Below, piece by piece: positions 8,478 to 16,720 of a stretch of 64,000 bases of DNA (within the stretch, counting starts at the first letter, position 1; every line of letters starts with the position of its first letter). Where the stretch lies: positions 1-64,000 of the forward strand of contig NZ_FNVR01000011.1 of NCBI RefSeq assembly GCF_900108085.1. The letters are read 5' to 3'. The stretch comes from Algoriphagus boritolerans DSM 17298 = JCM 18970. Lineage in GTDB: Bacteria > Bacteroidota > Bacteroidia > Cytophagales > Cyclobacteriaceae. The notes below the pieces were generated by a model, which ran no database searches, was not told where the DNA came from, and saw nothing but the letters and a program-made list of their open reading frames with translations. Position numbers and translations under genes: made by a program.

Positions 8478-9902
8478 TTATTCTTCTATTCGGACCAGTT
8501 CAGGGGTCAGTTGTTCCATTTCCTGTTTGGCGATCTTTTCATCCTCCAAACTGAATCGAATGATTAAGGTAGCAATTCCGGAAATAACTATCATCAGCCC
8601 GATGATCAAGTATCCACTTGACACTGCCGCTCCTGCTGCTGCGGCTTGGGCAGCTCTGGCTGCCTCCTCACCTAACAGTTCATTTGCCTGAAAAGCGAGC
8701 TTTTCTGCCTCTGCGGACTTGTATTTTAAGAAAATAGCAGCTAGAAAGGCTCCGAAATTGCCTCCGGCTCCGACAATTCCCGAAATGGAACCGATCGCTT
8801 TTTTATTGATAAAAGGTACTACAGAAAAGGTAGCTCCTTCTGCCATTTGTACGGTGAGGCTAAAGAGAATCAATAAGAATATTCCTAAGACCAAGGTAGT
8901 GGCTATGGAAAAAAGACCTAACATCAGTCCTTCAGCTACGATGATGGCAGCCAAAAACCATACTCTGCCCTTCAGTCCGCTTGTTTTTCCAAATTTGTCA
9001 CCAAAATACCCACCCAAAGTTCGGGCAAAAATATTCATCAGCGCAAAGGACAGGACCAAGTTACCCGCAGTGATTCTGTTTAATCCGAAGGTATTCTGGA
9101 GGTAATCATCCATGGTGCCATATACCGTGAGTTCGATGCCAAAACAGGCCGCATAAACCATAAACAAAACCCAAACCCGGTAGTCTTTTGCTGCTTTCAA
9201 AAAGCCAACACTGTCTTTTTTGCCTTTTGGGATTTTCTCTCCTCTGGCTACTAATTCAGCGTAATTTCCTGCAGGGGTATCTTTGGTGAAAAAGTAGTAA
9301 AGCAAGCCCGTCAGAAAACAAACAATTCCGATAATCCCCATGGAATACCTCCAAGCATCCGCTTCAGCAATGCCAAAGGCAATGACAAGCGCTGCCAATA
9401 AAGGCATTCCCAATCGGTTGGCCCCACCGCCTAAATTTCCCCAGCCGGCAGAGGTTGCATTGGCTGTTCCCACCACATTGGGTGCAAACATCAAGGAAGT
9501 GTGAACCTGAGTGATCACAAAGGATGCTCCGATAAATCCCGTAAGTAGTCGGCAGATGTAAAATTGCATGGGTGTAGTGACCAGTCCGCTCAGAACAACC
9601 GGTATGGAGCCTAAAATAAGTAACCAAGTGTAGCACAACCTGGGTCCATACTTATCGCATAATTTCCCAATCAAAAGCCGGGAAAAAACCGTCCCTGCAA
9701 CCGCCAAAACGACTGAATTCCATTTTTGTTCTGGCGTGAGCGCAAGATCCCGAACCACATCCGGCATAAAGGGAATGATGCCAAACCAGGCAAAAAAACA
9801 AATGAAAAACGCAAAGGATGTGATCCAGAACGTTCGGATCGGCACACTGCTAAAATCTCCCAGATTTAAGCGTGTCGCTTTTAGAGTAGCTTGTTTTTGC
9901 AT
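8478..9902 (-). CDS. narK: nitrate/nitrite MFS transporter (NarK/NasA type)
   Basis: An inner-membrane major-facilitator protein of 474 residues with about 12 hydrophobic segments. The nitrate-porter signature is visible as SAGWGNLGGGANRLGMPLL in the fifth membrane segment, and a second glycine-rich segment (GSISGIVGAGGNFGAFLAAI) matches the paired signature of the NNP family. It should bring nitrate in, and possibly nitrite out. It stands first in a minus-strand set followed by the nitrate reductase and the rubredoxin protein. The 145-bp gap to the reductase has no clear terminator, and no TACGTA box lies before the reductase, so I infer one transcript. Its own leader holds a near-perfect inverted repeat and a TACGTA box. 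Confidence 0.92.
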   Translation of the reverse strand: MQKQATLKATRLNLGDFSSVPIRTFWITSFAFFICFFAWFGIIPFMPDVVRDLALTPEQKWNSVVLAVAGTVFSRLLIGKLCDKYGPRLCYTWLLILGSIPVVLSGLVTTPMQFYICRLLTGFIGASFVITQVHTSLMFAPNVVGTANATSAGWGNLGGGANRLGMPLLAALVIAFGIAEADAWRYSMGIIGIVCFLTGLLYYFFTKDTPAGNYAELVARGEKIPKGKKDSVGFLKAAKDYRVWVLFMVYAACFGIELTVYGTMDDYLQNTFGLNRITAGNLVLSFALMNIFARTLGGYFGDKFGKTSGLKGRVWFLAAIIVAEGLMLGLFSIATTLVLGIFLLILFSLTVQMAEGATFSVVPFINKKAIGSISGIVGAGGNFGAFLAAIFLKYKSAEAEKLAFQANELLGEEAARAAQAAAAGAAVSSGYLIIGLMIVISGIATLIIRFSLEDEKIAKQEMEQLTPELVRIEE

Positions 9903-9904
9903 GA

Positions 9905-9967
9905 TATACTTATTTTTATTTGAAATAAAAGTAAGTATAAATACTTATTAAAAACAAATAATACGTA
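9905..9967 (-). promoter_or_regulatory. inverted TACTTAT repeat and TACGTA box before nitrate transporter
   Basis: A 33-bp inverted repeat with one mismatch pairs ATACTTATTTTTATTT (9906-9921) with AAATAAAAGTAAGTAT (9923-9938), beginning 4 bp before the start codon. A second TACTTAT is at 9942-9948 and TACGTA at 9962-9967. The outer TACTT/AAGTA arms are the same motif as before mobA, the porin gene and nirB. It may be a regulator site, or a leader hairpin that masks the start. Confidence 0.45.
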
Positions 9968-9987
9968 AAAAATTTAGATAAATACTG

Positions 9988-10157
9988 AAAAGAGACTGTT
10001 TCAAAAGGTTTGCGGTGTCCGCCTGACACTTCGACTTCGCTCAGTGGGACAGAAATGTAAGGCTATTTCCTGTGAAGGAGGCTATATTTCGAACTTCCCA
10101 ACTCGGATTGGTCAGGTTCTTAGTAGGACAAGCGGCATTTGTGAGATAGCCTCTTTT
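9988..10157. repeat. MITE-like element with about 19-bp inverted ends
   Basis: The left end AAAAGAGACTGTTTCAAAA (9988-10006) matches the reverse complement of the right end (10138-10157) at about 15 of 19 positions. The ~130 bp between holds no gene but includes a CACTTCGACTTCGCTCAGTG hairpin motif and a repeated AAGGCTAT/AGGCTAT. This resembles a short non-coding transposable element sitting in the gap between the transporter and the response regulator. No flanking target duplication was identified. Confidence 0.4.
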
Positions 10158-10184
10158 GGAACTCTTAAACTACTTAGACCGAGA

Positions 10185-10847
10185 CTAAATCAAGTTCAAT
10201 TCTTTTGCTTTTTGAGTCAGCTCAATCAGATTCTTGACGTTCAGTTTCTTCATCAGGTTAAATCGGTGGACTTCGGCAGTGCGTCTGCTGATTGTCAGGA
10301 TTTCGGCGATTTCATGGTTTCCTTTTCCCTCCAGAATCAATCCCAAAATTTGCTTTTCCCGATTGGTGAGGATTGAGATTTCAGCCGGCGTGGTAAGTGG
10401 CTTTTTTTCAGCTTTGGATTTGCCATTGACGAAATTGTCAATGATAATTTCCGAGATGTCACCAGAAAAATACTTCCCGCCGCCTGCGATTGTGTGAAGT
10501 GCTTTGATAAATTCCGCCTTGCTGCTGCCCTTTAGGAGATATCCATCTGCACCGGATTCGATGGACTCCACCACGTATTCTTCCGAATCGTGCATGGACA
10601 AAACCAGTTTTTTTACCTTAGGAAAACTCTTCGTCAGGTTTTTGACTACTTCGATGCCGTTCATCTGCGGCATACGGATATCCACAATCAAGAGGTCGGG
10701 TTGATCCAGACCGATTAATTTTAAGGCCTCTTTTCCATCTGAAGCTTCGGCGACCACAGTGAATTCAGGTTCGTTTTCCAGCAGGGATTTGATTCCGTCG
10801 CGGACGAGCTCATGATCGTCGGCCAGTAAAATTCGGGTTGGGTTCAT
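10185..10847 (-). CDS. NarL-like LuxR-family response regulator
   Basis: A 220-residue cytoplasmic transcription factor. The receiver domain (residues about 1-125) shows the acidic pair (LLADDHE), the phosphoacceptor aspartate in LLIVDIRMP and the conserved lysine in a GSSKAEF-type segment. The C-terminal LuxR helix-turn-helix (residues about 150-215, LTNREKQILGLILEGKGNHEIA) should bind DNA. It follows the sensor kinase gene after 59 bp, and that gap carries two TACGTA boxes, which suggests autoregulation. By analogy with enterobacterial NarXL it would switch on the nitrate genes when nitrate or nitrite is sensed. Its target motif here (TACGTA and/or TACTTAT) is my inference. Confidence 0.85.
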   Translation of the reverse strand: MNPTRILLADDHELVRDGIKSLLENEPEFTVVAEASDGKEALKLIGLDQPDLLIVDIRMPQMNGIEVVKNLTKSFPKVKKLVLSMHDSEEYVVESIESGADGYLLKGSSKAEFIKALHTIAGGGKYFSGDISEIIIDNFVNGKSKAEKKPLTTPAEISILTNREKQILGLILEGKGNHEIAEILTISRRTAEVHRFNLMKKLNVKNLIELTQKAKELNLI

Positions 10848-10859
10848 CGTATCTAAAGT

Positions 10860-10891
10860 TATTACGTAGTAAAGTAATGAAATTTTACGTA
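10860..10891 (-). promoter_or_regulatory. paired TACGTA boxes before response regulator gene
   Basis: TACGTA occurs at 10863-10868 and 10886-10891 (23 bp apart) in the short gap between sensor and regulator genes. Boxes inside what would otherwise be a continuous operon suggest an internal promoter and autoregulation of the regulator. Confidence 0.4.
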
Positions 10892-10906
10892 ATCGGAGTC
10901 TAAAAA

Positions 10907-12715
10907 TTAAACCAACGGAATATTCAGCGTGACTTTGGTTCCTTTTTGTGGGGAGGAATTAATAAAGAGTCTTCCCTTGATGTATTTGATCCGCTCCTGC
11001 ATGAAGGTGAGGCCCATCCCTCCATCTTTGTCCGGTTTGGCTTTTAGTTCTTTTTTGTCAAAACCCTTTCCATTATCATCGATGATGATACTCAGTATTT
11101 TTTTACTGTGGGAGATCGTGACCAAAATCAGGGTGGATTCAGCGTATTTGATTGCATTGTTGATGGCTTCTTGAGTAATCCGGTACAGGTTGATTTCGAC
11201 TAAGGAATCCAATCGCTGGTTGAAATCGGATTTATTCATCAAAATAATGTTTTTGCCGGTAAGCTTGCTGAGTTCCTGAGTGAGTTCTGTCAGGGCAGGT
11301 ACTATGCCGTAATCCTTCAATTCGGGAGGGGTGAGGTTAAACGTGGCTGTCCGTACTCCTTTGATGATATTTGCCGTGAGTTCTTTCAGTTTTTCCAGTT
11401 TGACCTGAGTTTTTTCACCCTCAGTCAAATCCACACTTTCCAATAAATATTTCAATCCTGTGAGCATCTGACCAATCCCGTCATGAATGTCTTTGGCGAT
11501 ACGGTTTTGTTCGTTTTCCTGATTTTCGATGATTTGGCGACTGATGGCATTTTGCTGGAGAATCTTCTCCTCAAAGCTTTCTTTGGTGAGTTGCTCCACT
11601 TCCAGTTGAGCCTCTTTGCGCTTGGTAATATCCAGACAGATGATGATCAGTTCGGATTTTTCTCCTGTATGAAAGGGAATCATGGAGAAATCCAGCCAAA
11701 GATCCTGTCCGCTTGGTGTAGTGGCTTTCAATTCGCCCTGCCAACCTGATTTCTTGTTTTCCGAGATGATTCGGTCGATCGTCAAGCGCTCATTTTCCAC
11801 AGTGGAAATGATTTCTGAAAGTTTGGCGTTTTGATTGAATTTCTGAAACCTCACCAGTTTGGCAAATCGGTCACCAATATGGGTAATGTGTCCGTCCGGT
11901 GTAATTCGTGCAAAGAGCAGAATCTGATCCATCGCCTGACTCAAGGCACGAAGTTCACGGACGGATTTTTCCTTGGCCTGACTGAGTAAATCGGCGTCTT
12001 TGGCCATTTTTATTGCTTTTTTTTCGGCATCCATTAAGACCTGGATGCTGGCGCGCATGGCTTTAGCCGAAGGCCAGAAGATGATCAGAAATTCAGCGAG
12101 GAGTATCAACAGGGTGAAAACTGTGATAATCAGTTCAAGCTGTTTCAGGCTTTCGACTTTTTGCTTTGCCTCGAAGTCATATTGGTTGACGATGCGCTCC
12201 ATTCTGGCGAGGAACGCTTTGGAGCTTTCCAAAATGTGGTGAAGTGACCGCTGAAAAGCCGCAGAATCACGGATGCTTTGTCTGGAATGACGGATCAGCG
12301 AATCGGTATTTACTACCATGCTTTCAAAAAGCGGGTGAATTTCCTCAAACATCCTTGATATTTCAGGACTGCTCCCCTGATCCAGACCCAATTTTTCATC
12401 GCCGTTCAGGAGGGCATTGTGTGCAGCTTGCCAGTCGGATTTTGTAGCCAAAAGTGTGTCTTCCAGCGCTCTTCGCCCCATTTCCGGTTGATCAAGGGAC
12501 AGAAGAAGAGCTTCCTTACTGAGCTTCTGACTGAGCATTCGCTGACGGCCGGCCACATTGATCAATCTGCTGTCATCCTCTTGGTCGGCGAGGTATTGTC
12601 GGATGAGTATTTGGCTGGTTACCAAAGAAATAGCTATCGCTCCAAGGGCAATGATGTAAAGCTTTCTGAGCCTGTTAAAGGTAACCTTATCAAGCGTATT
12701 GGGATTATTAGTCAT
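10907..12715 (-). CDS. NarX-like sensor histidine kinase
   Basis: A membrane sensor of 602 residues. Transmembrane segment 1 lies at about 18-37. A periplasmic helical domain follows, opening with VAGRQRMLSQKLSKEALLL; this is the PilJ/NarX-type nitrate-sensing P-box pattern (compare NarX, with its AG-x-x-RM core). Segment 2 is at about 191-215. A PAS domain occupies about 260-365 and a HisKA_3 phosphoacceptor is centred on RIAKDIHDGIGQ. The ATPase domain shows ITQEAINNAIKYA, DDNGKGF and GGMGLTFMQERI. It overlaps DUF4202 by 8 bp and precedes the response regulator, so it is co-transcribed with nirB-nirD. Role: senses nitrate or nitrite and phosphorylates the adjacent regulator; the ligand is inferred from the P-box and context. 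Confidence 0.85.
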   Translation of the reverse strand: MTNNPNTLDKVTFNRLRKLYIIALGAIAISLVTSQILIRQYLADQEDDSRLINVAGRQRMLSQKLSKEALLLSLDQPEMGRRALEDTLLATKSDWQAAHNALLNGDEKLGLDQGSSPEISRMFEEIHPLFESMVVNTDSLIRHSRQSIRDSAAFQRSLHHILESSKAFLARMERIVNQYDFEAKQKVESLKQLELIITVFTLLILLAEFLIIFWPSAKAMRASIQVLMDAEKKAIKMAKDADLLSQAKEKSVRELRALSQAMDQILLFARITPDGHITHIGDRFAKLVRFQKFNQNAKLSEIISTVENERLTIDRIISENKKSGWQGELKATTPSGQDLWLDFSMIPFHTGEKSELIIICLDITKRKEAQLEVEQLTKESFEEKILQQNAISRQIIENQENEQNRIAKDIHDGIGQMLTGLKYLLESVDLTEGEKTQVKLEKLKELTANIIKGVRTATFNLTPPELKDYGIVPALTELTQELSKLTGKNIILMNKSDFNQRLDSLVEINLYRITQEAINNAIKYAESTLILVTISHSKKILSIIIDDNGKGFDKKELKAKPDKDGGMGLTFMQERIKYIKGRLFINSSPQKGTKVTLNIPLV

Positions 12716-13298
12716 TGTTTTGCAATAGGGCTTCCTGAATGATGCGTAGGCATTCCGGTGAAAAATTGAGTTGAAGAGCGGCTTTATGGCCTTTTTCGGA
12801 CATTTTACCCCAGGTTTTTTTCAGAATGTCCCTGACCTTTTCCTCATCATGTTTGGCTGTGAATTCCTCCAGGTAATTTTCCAAGAAAACCAGACAAACT
12901 ACGTCTTCCAAAGTCTGGGTTTCAAGGTCGGTTTTGAGCTGTTTTTTACGGATCAAGAACTTGACTTTGGCGATAAATTCAGCTTCATACCCTGCTTCAA
13001 AAAGTAGATTTCCGGCTGTCTCCGCATGCATTTTTTTGAGTTCCTCCCGCCAGGTAAGGTAGCCCGTTCGGTCCATAGGATAGGCTGATCTTTGAATCCG
13101 CCATCGTCCGATATGCTGGGCTCGGGCTGCAATTTTCAGGTGTTCAGAGGCTTCAGGGGCAAAATCTTCCAGTTTTTTGGTCATTCGCAGGGAGTAAAGC
13201 AGTTCTTTGGGAAAAGATTTTCCATTCCCTATTTCTTTAACTGGGTCTTCGGCGTTGATTTGGTCAATCAACTCCATTGCTTTTTCGAATCGGGTCAT
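12708..13298 (-). CDS. DUF4202 family protein
   Basis: An uncharacterised soluble protein of 196 residues that I recognise as DUF4202. Conserved-looking features are the opening MTRFEKAMELIDQINAEDP, an HD-like histidine environment (RAQHIGRWRIQRSAYP, then KKMHAETAG) and acidic LEDVVCLVFLENYLEEF, compatible with an all-helical HD-type hydrolase fold. Function is unknown. It sits between nirD (10 bp gap) and the NarX-like sensor (8 bp overlap), so it belongs to the nitrite reductase operon. A role in nitrogen sensing or cofactor maintenance is inferred only from that. A longer in-frame start at 13385 would overlap nirD by about 75 bp, so I chose the ATG at 13298. Confidence 0.75.
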   Translation of the reverse strand: MTRFEKAMELIDQINAEDPVKEIGNGKSFPKELLYSLRMTKKLEDFAPEASEHLKIAARAQHIGRWRIQRSAYPMDRTGYLTWREELKKMHAETAGNLLFEAGYEAEFIAKVKFLIRKKQLKTDLETQTLEDVVCLVFLENYLEEFTAKHDEEKVRDILKKTWGKMSEKGHKAALQLNFSPECLRIIQEALLQNND

Positions 13299-13308
13299 TG
13301 AACAGGGG

Positions 13309-13686
13309 TTATTCGGCAAATCCAATATAGACAATTCCGTCTTCAATCTTGACCGGATAGGTGGCGATGCTGTAATCTTCGCCATTCAGATTAGACCCGT
13401 CTTCCAGTGAAAAGGTCTTTTTGTGCATGGGGCAGGCGAGCTTAGGCACTCCGCTCATATCGCCGATCAGTCCTCTGGAGAGTACCATCTCCATTTTGTG
13501 GGGACAAAGGTTTTGGCAGGCGTACCATTTTTGTGTTCGGGTGAAATGATAGACTGCAATCTGCCTGGAGTTGTGCTTAATACAAGCTCCGGCATTTTCC
13601 GGAAAATCTGTTACGGTTCCAACTTTGATCCAGGAAATTACCTCGGAGAATTGGACGGTTTGATAAAGACTTACGATTTCTTCCAT
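13309..13686 (-). CDS. nirD: nitrite reductase small subunit NirD (Rieske type)
   Basis: A 125-residue partner of NirB in the cytoplasmic NADH-dependent nitrite reductase. The Rieske-like [2Fe-2S] ligands are all present: CPHK, then 16 residues later CPMHKKTF (C-x-H and C-x-x-H). Many NirD proteins lack them, so this one probably does bind a cluster. The ATG at 13686 lies 17 bp after the nirB stop. The frame extends to a TTG at 13710 that would overlap nirB, which I did not choose. The N-terminal ~20 residues before WIKVGTVTDFPENAGAC are somewhat longer than usual. Confidence 0.9.
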   Translation of the reverse strand: MEEIVSLYQTVQFSEVISWIKVGTVTDFPENAGACIKHNSRQIAVYHFTRTQKWYACQNLCPHKMEMVLSRGLIGDMSGVPKLACPMHKKTFSLEDGSNLNGEDYSIATYPVKIEDGIVYIGFAE

Positions 13687-13703
13687 GGGTGCTAAGTTGG
13701 GGG

Positions 13704-16214
13704 TTACCAAGGTCTGGGCATTTTTTGTTCGCGAAGGGGTACAAACACCAGTTGATCATCGGACTCTTCAGAATTGACAAAAGGCTTGAATCTTTTGAGC
13801 GTTTCCGGGTTTTCGATTGCCTCTTTCCATTCGCAGGTGTATTTCTCGACCAGTCCATCCATATCATTCTCAAATTCCTCCGCCATACCCAGGCAATCCT
13901 CAACCACGACTTTTCTGAGGTATTCTATTCCTCCTTCCAGCTTTTCCAACCAAGTGGAAGTTCGGATCAGTGGCCCGGCAGTCCGGATGTAATAGATCAG
14001 AAAACGGTCTAGGTATTTGATGCAAGTGTCATCGTCCAATTGGGAGGCGAGCAGGATGGCATGTTTGGGATTGGCGCCACCATTTCCACAGACATAGAGG
14101 TTCCAGCCGCCCTCGACCGCGATCACTCCAAAGTCTTTGCTACGGGCCTCGGCGCACTCCCTGATACATCCGGAGACTCCGCCTTTCAACTTATGCGGGG
14201 AGCGAAGGCCTTTGTAGCGCTCCTCGATCCGGATCGCAAAACTCACGCTGTCATGCATGCCGAAACGGCACCAGGTAGAACCCACGCAGCTTTTAACAGT
14301 TCTCAAAGACTTGCCATAGGCATGTCCACTTTCGAATCCTGCATCGATCAGTTCCTTCCAGATCAGTGGCAATTCATTCAGTTTCGCCCCAAAAAGGTCG
14401 ATTCGCTGTCCTCCGGTGATCTTGGTGTAGAGGTCATATTTTCGTGCGACTTGGCCCAGGACAACAAGCTTTTCGGGGGTGATTTCCCCACCTGGAACTC
14501 TCGGGACAACAGAATAGGTGCCGTTTCTTTGAATGTTGGCAAGAAACCGGTCATTGGAATCTTGGATTGCGATCTGCTTATTGGCAGTTTCCATGAAAAT
14601 GCTGGCGAAAATCGAGGCCATGACAGGCTTGCAAATTTCGCAACCGTGACCTTTTCCAAATTGATCCAAAGCTTCGTTATATCCTGAAGTATTGTTCAAT
14701 TTGACCAGATCAAAAAGCTCCTGACGGCTGTATTCGAAATGCTCGCAAATGGTTTCTTTGACTTCTTTGCCCAAAGATTTCATCGTTTCTTTGACCAAGT
14801 CTACCACCATCGGCTTGCAACCTCCGCAGCAGGTAGAAGCTTTCGTCTGCTGGATGACGCCTTTCAGATCTGTGCATGCACCGCTTTTCAAGGCTTCGCA
14901 AATGGAACCTTTGTTCACGGATTCGCAAGAGCAGATTTGGGCAGAATCAGGAAGGTCGAGCACAGATCCGAGAAGGCTTTTTGAACCTGAGCCCCGCTGT
15001 CCTAAAATGAGATCCTCAGCATTTTCTGGCAATTTCATTTCATTGATGTAAAGCTGAAACAGGGCATTGTAATCAGCCGAGTCACCAACCAGAATTCCGC
15101 CCAAAAGCTTACTTCCATCCTTGCTGATATTGATCCTCTTGTAGATTCCACGCTGCTTGTTTTCATAGCGGATAGGTATTGCGCTTTCACCCTCAATAAA
15201 CGGGTCCCCAAATGATGCAACTTCTGTCCCAACCAGTTTGAGTTGGGTGGACATGTCGATCGAGGGGCTCATGAGTTTGGTGCCACCTAGGATTTGATCG
15301 AGAGCTACTCCGGCCATTTCGTAGCCCGGAGCCACCAATCCGTAAATGTTTTGATTGTAAAGAGCGACTTCTCCGATAGCATAGATGCCCGGAATGGAAG
15401 TTTCCATTTTGTTATTGACGAGGACTCCGCCGCGTTCTCCGACAGCAATTCCGGAGTTTTTGGCAACTTCATCCCGTGGTCGGATGCCTGCGGAGATGAT
15501 GATCATATCCACGGGGAGGGAGGTTCCGTCTGTGAAATCTATCCGTTCTACTTTTCCTTCACCCACGATTTCTTTGGAATTTTTTCCCAAATGGATTTTT
15601 ATTCCCATATTTTCAATCTTGGATTGCAAAAGGTCACTGCCGTTTTGATCTAATTGCCTAGGCATCAATCGGGGAGCAAATTCAATCACGTGCGTCGTCA
15701 TTCCCAGTTCCTTACTGGCATTGGCAGCTTCAAGACCCAAAAGCCCTCCTCCCAAAACTGCTGCCTGAAATCGTCCTTTCGCTTTAAGCTTATCCGCATA
15801 ATTCTGAATGGATTCCAAGTCTTCAATGGTACGGTAAATGAAAATCCCCGCTTTTTCGACTCCTTTGATGGGAGGAATAAATGGGGAAGATCCGGTCGCC
15901 AAAACCAGGTAATCATAGTCAAATGATTCTCCTTTATGTGTGAGAACCTTTTTGTTTTCAAAATCAATCCAAGAAATCAACTCAGAGGTTCTGAGCGTGA
16001 TCCCATTTTCCTGATACCAGTTTCTCGATGCCAAAAGTAGCTCATCGGGTGATTGAAGACTGAAGTATTCGCTCAGGTGAACCCGGTCATAGGCTGGTCT
16101 GATTTCTTCTCCAAAGACCAGGAGATCATACTGGTTTCTTTTGGGATGAGCGATGAGTTTTTCGCAAAATTTGTAACCCACCATTCCATTTCCGATTAAG
16201 ATTATCCGGTTCAT
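13704..16214 (-). CDS. nirB: NADH-dependent nitrite reductase large subunit NirB
   Basis: NirB reduces nitrite to ammonium with six electrons from NADH in the cytoplasm. The 836-residue protein has the normal full-length architecture: FAD/NAD domains (residues about 1-300; LIGNGMVGYKF and AVLGGGLLGLEAA), a BFD [2Fe-2S] domain (about 425-475; CSCESVNKGS...CCGGCK), a second BFD-like cysteine motif (HGCEICKPV), a ferredoxin-like half domain, and the siroheme/[4Fe-4S] site CVGSTWC...CIREC (C-x5-C and C-x3-C, about 660-710). It heads the operon nirB-nirD-DUF4202-sensor-regulator. Siroheme can be supplied by the cobA gene at 901. TACGTA boxes lie directly before the start. Confidence 0.95.
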   Translation of the reverse strand: MNRIILIGNGMVGYKFCEKLIAHPKRNQYDLLVFGEEIRPAYDRVHLSEYFSLQSPDELLLASRNWYQENGITLRTSELISWIDFENKKVLTHKGESFDYDYLVLATGSSPFIPPIKGVEKAGIFIYRTIEDLESIQNYADKLKAKGRFQAAVLGGGLLGLEAANASKELGMTTHVIEFAPRLMPRQLDQNGSDLLQSKIENMGIKIHLGKNSKEIVGEGKVERIDFTDGTSLPVDMIIISAGIRPRDEVAKNSGIAVGERGGVLVNNKMETSIPGIYAIGEVALYNQNIYGLVAPGYEMAGVALDQILGGTKLMSPSIDMSTQLKLVGTEVASFGDPFIEGESAIPIRYENKQRGIYKRINISKDGSKLLGGILVGDSADYNALFQLYINEMKLPENAEDLILGQRGSGSKSLLGSVLDLPDSAQICSCESVNKGSICEALKSGACTDLKGVIQQTKASTCCGGCKPMVVDLVKETMKSLGKEVKETICEHFEYSRQELFDLVKLNNTSGYNEALDQFGKGHGCEICKPVMASIFASIFMETANKQIAIQDSNDRFLANIQRNGTYSVVPRVPGGEITPEKLVVLGQVARKYDLYTKITGGQRIDLFGAKLNELPLIWKELIDAGFESGHAYGKSLRTVKSCVGSTWCRFGMHDSVSFAIRIEERYKGLRSPHKLKGGVSGCIRECAEARSKDFGVIAVEGGWNLYVCGNGGANPKHAILLASQLDDDTCIKYLDRFLIYYIRTAGPLIRTSTWLEKLEGGIEYLRKVVVEDCLGMAEEFENDMDGLVEKYTCEWKEAIENPETLKRFKPFVNSEESDDQLVFVPLREQKMPRPW

Positions 16215-16217
16215 GAC

Positions 16218-16297
16218 TACGTATTTTGAATTAATAATACGTAAATATACTTATTTATTATTCATTTTCACAAGTGGTATTTTGATTTTTATAAGTA
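16218..16297 (-). promoter_or_regulatory. TACGTA/TACTTAT cluster before nirB
   Basis: TACGTA lies at 16218-16223 and 16238-16243 (20 bp apart), TACTTAT at 16248-16254 and its inverse ATAAGTA at 16291-16297. The first box begins only 4 bp before the start codon, so if bound it would affect translation-proximal sequence or an overlapping promoter. This is the same motif set as at the other nitrate promoters. Confidence 0.45.
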
Positions 16298-16498
16298 AAT
16301 ATTCTTAATTATCACAAGAAAGTTTTGAGTATTAGTAAGTAGTTAAAATGGCAAATAGATTTTCGGATAAAAAAATCTTTAAAAAGAAGAGGTGATTTCT
16401 TGGAGATTTTGCAGAGATGTATTGGGAAATGAAAGAGGTAGTTTTTTAAAAGTAATAAGGGAAAGTAGCAGAGTAGGGATTGGGGATGACTTCAAAAA

Positions 16499-16720
16499 AA
16501 AAGTCCATCACCGTTTCCGATAATGAGCTTTGAAAAGGATTGTATCCCCCGGGCAGCAATGACCTACTCTTTTTTTGCCATGTGTAAAACCGAAGAAGTC
16601 AACCTACAGCAGTGGCTCAAGTACGTCTTCGACAATATCATGGACACCAACATCCAGAAAATATACGACCTCCTGCCTAAAAATTATAAACTGTCCTTAG
16701 CAAAAAATAGGAAAGACTAA
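16499..16720 (+). pseudogene. IS66-family transposase, C-terminal remnant
   Basis: The readable end encodes RAAMTYSFFAMCKTEEVN, then LQQWLKYVFDNI and IYDLLPKNYKL. This matches the C-terminal end of IS66 transposases (pattern AA-x-Y-S-x-x-x-x-CK-x-x-x-(V/I)N-x-x-x-WL...LLP). An ATG at 16523 gives only 65 residues, whereas intact IS66 transposases are near 500, so this is a fragment without catalytic residues. The next ~50 bp (TTGCTCGGGGGG...) may be the element's right end. No partner fragment or second inverted repeat was found, which implies an old deletion. Confidence 0.65.

Noticed and set aside
14040..14687. 215-residue open frame antisense to nirB
   Set aside because: It lies wholly inside nirB, has no family motif and mirrors the codon structure of the real gene on the other strand.
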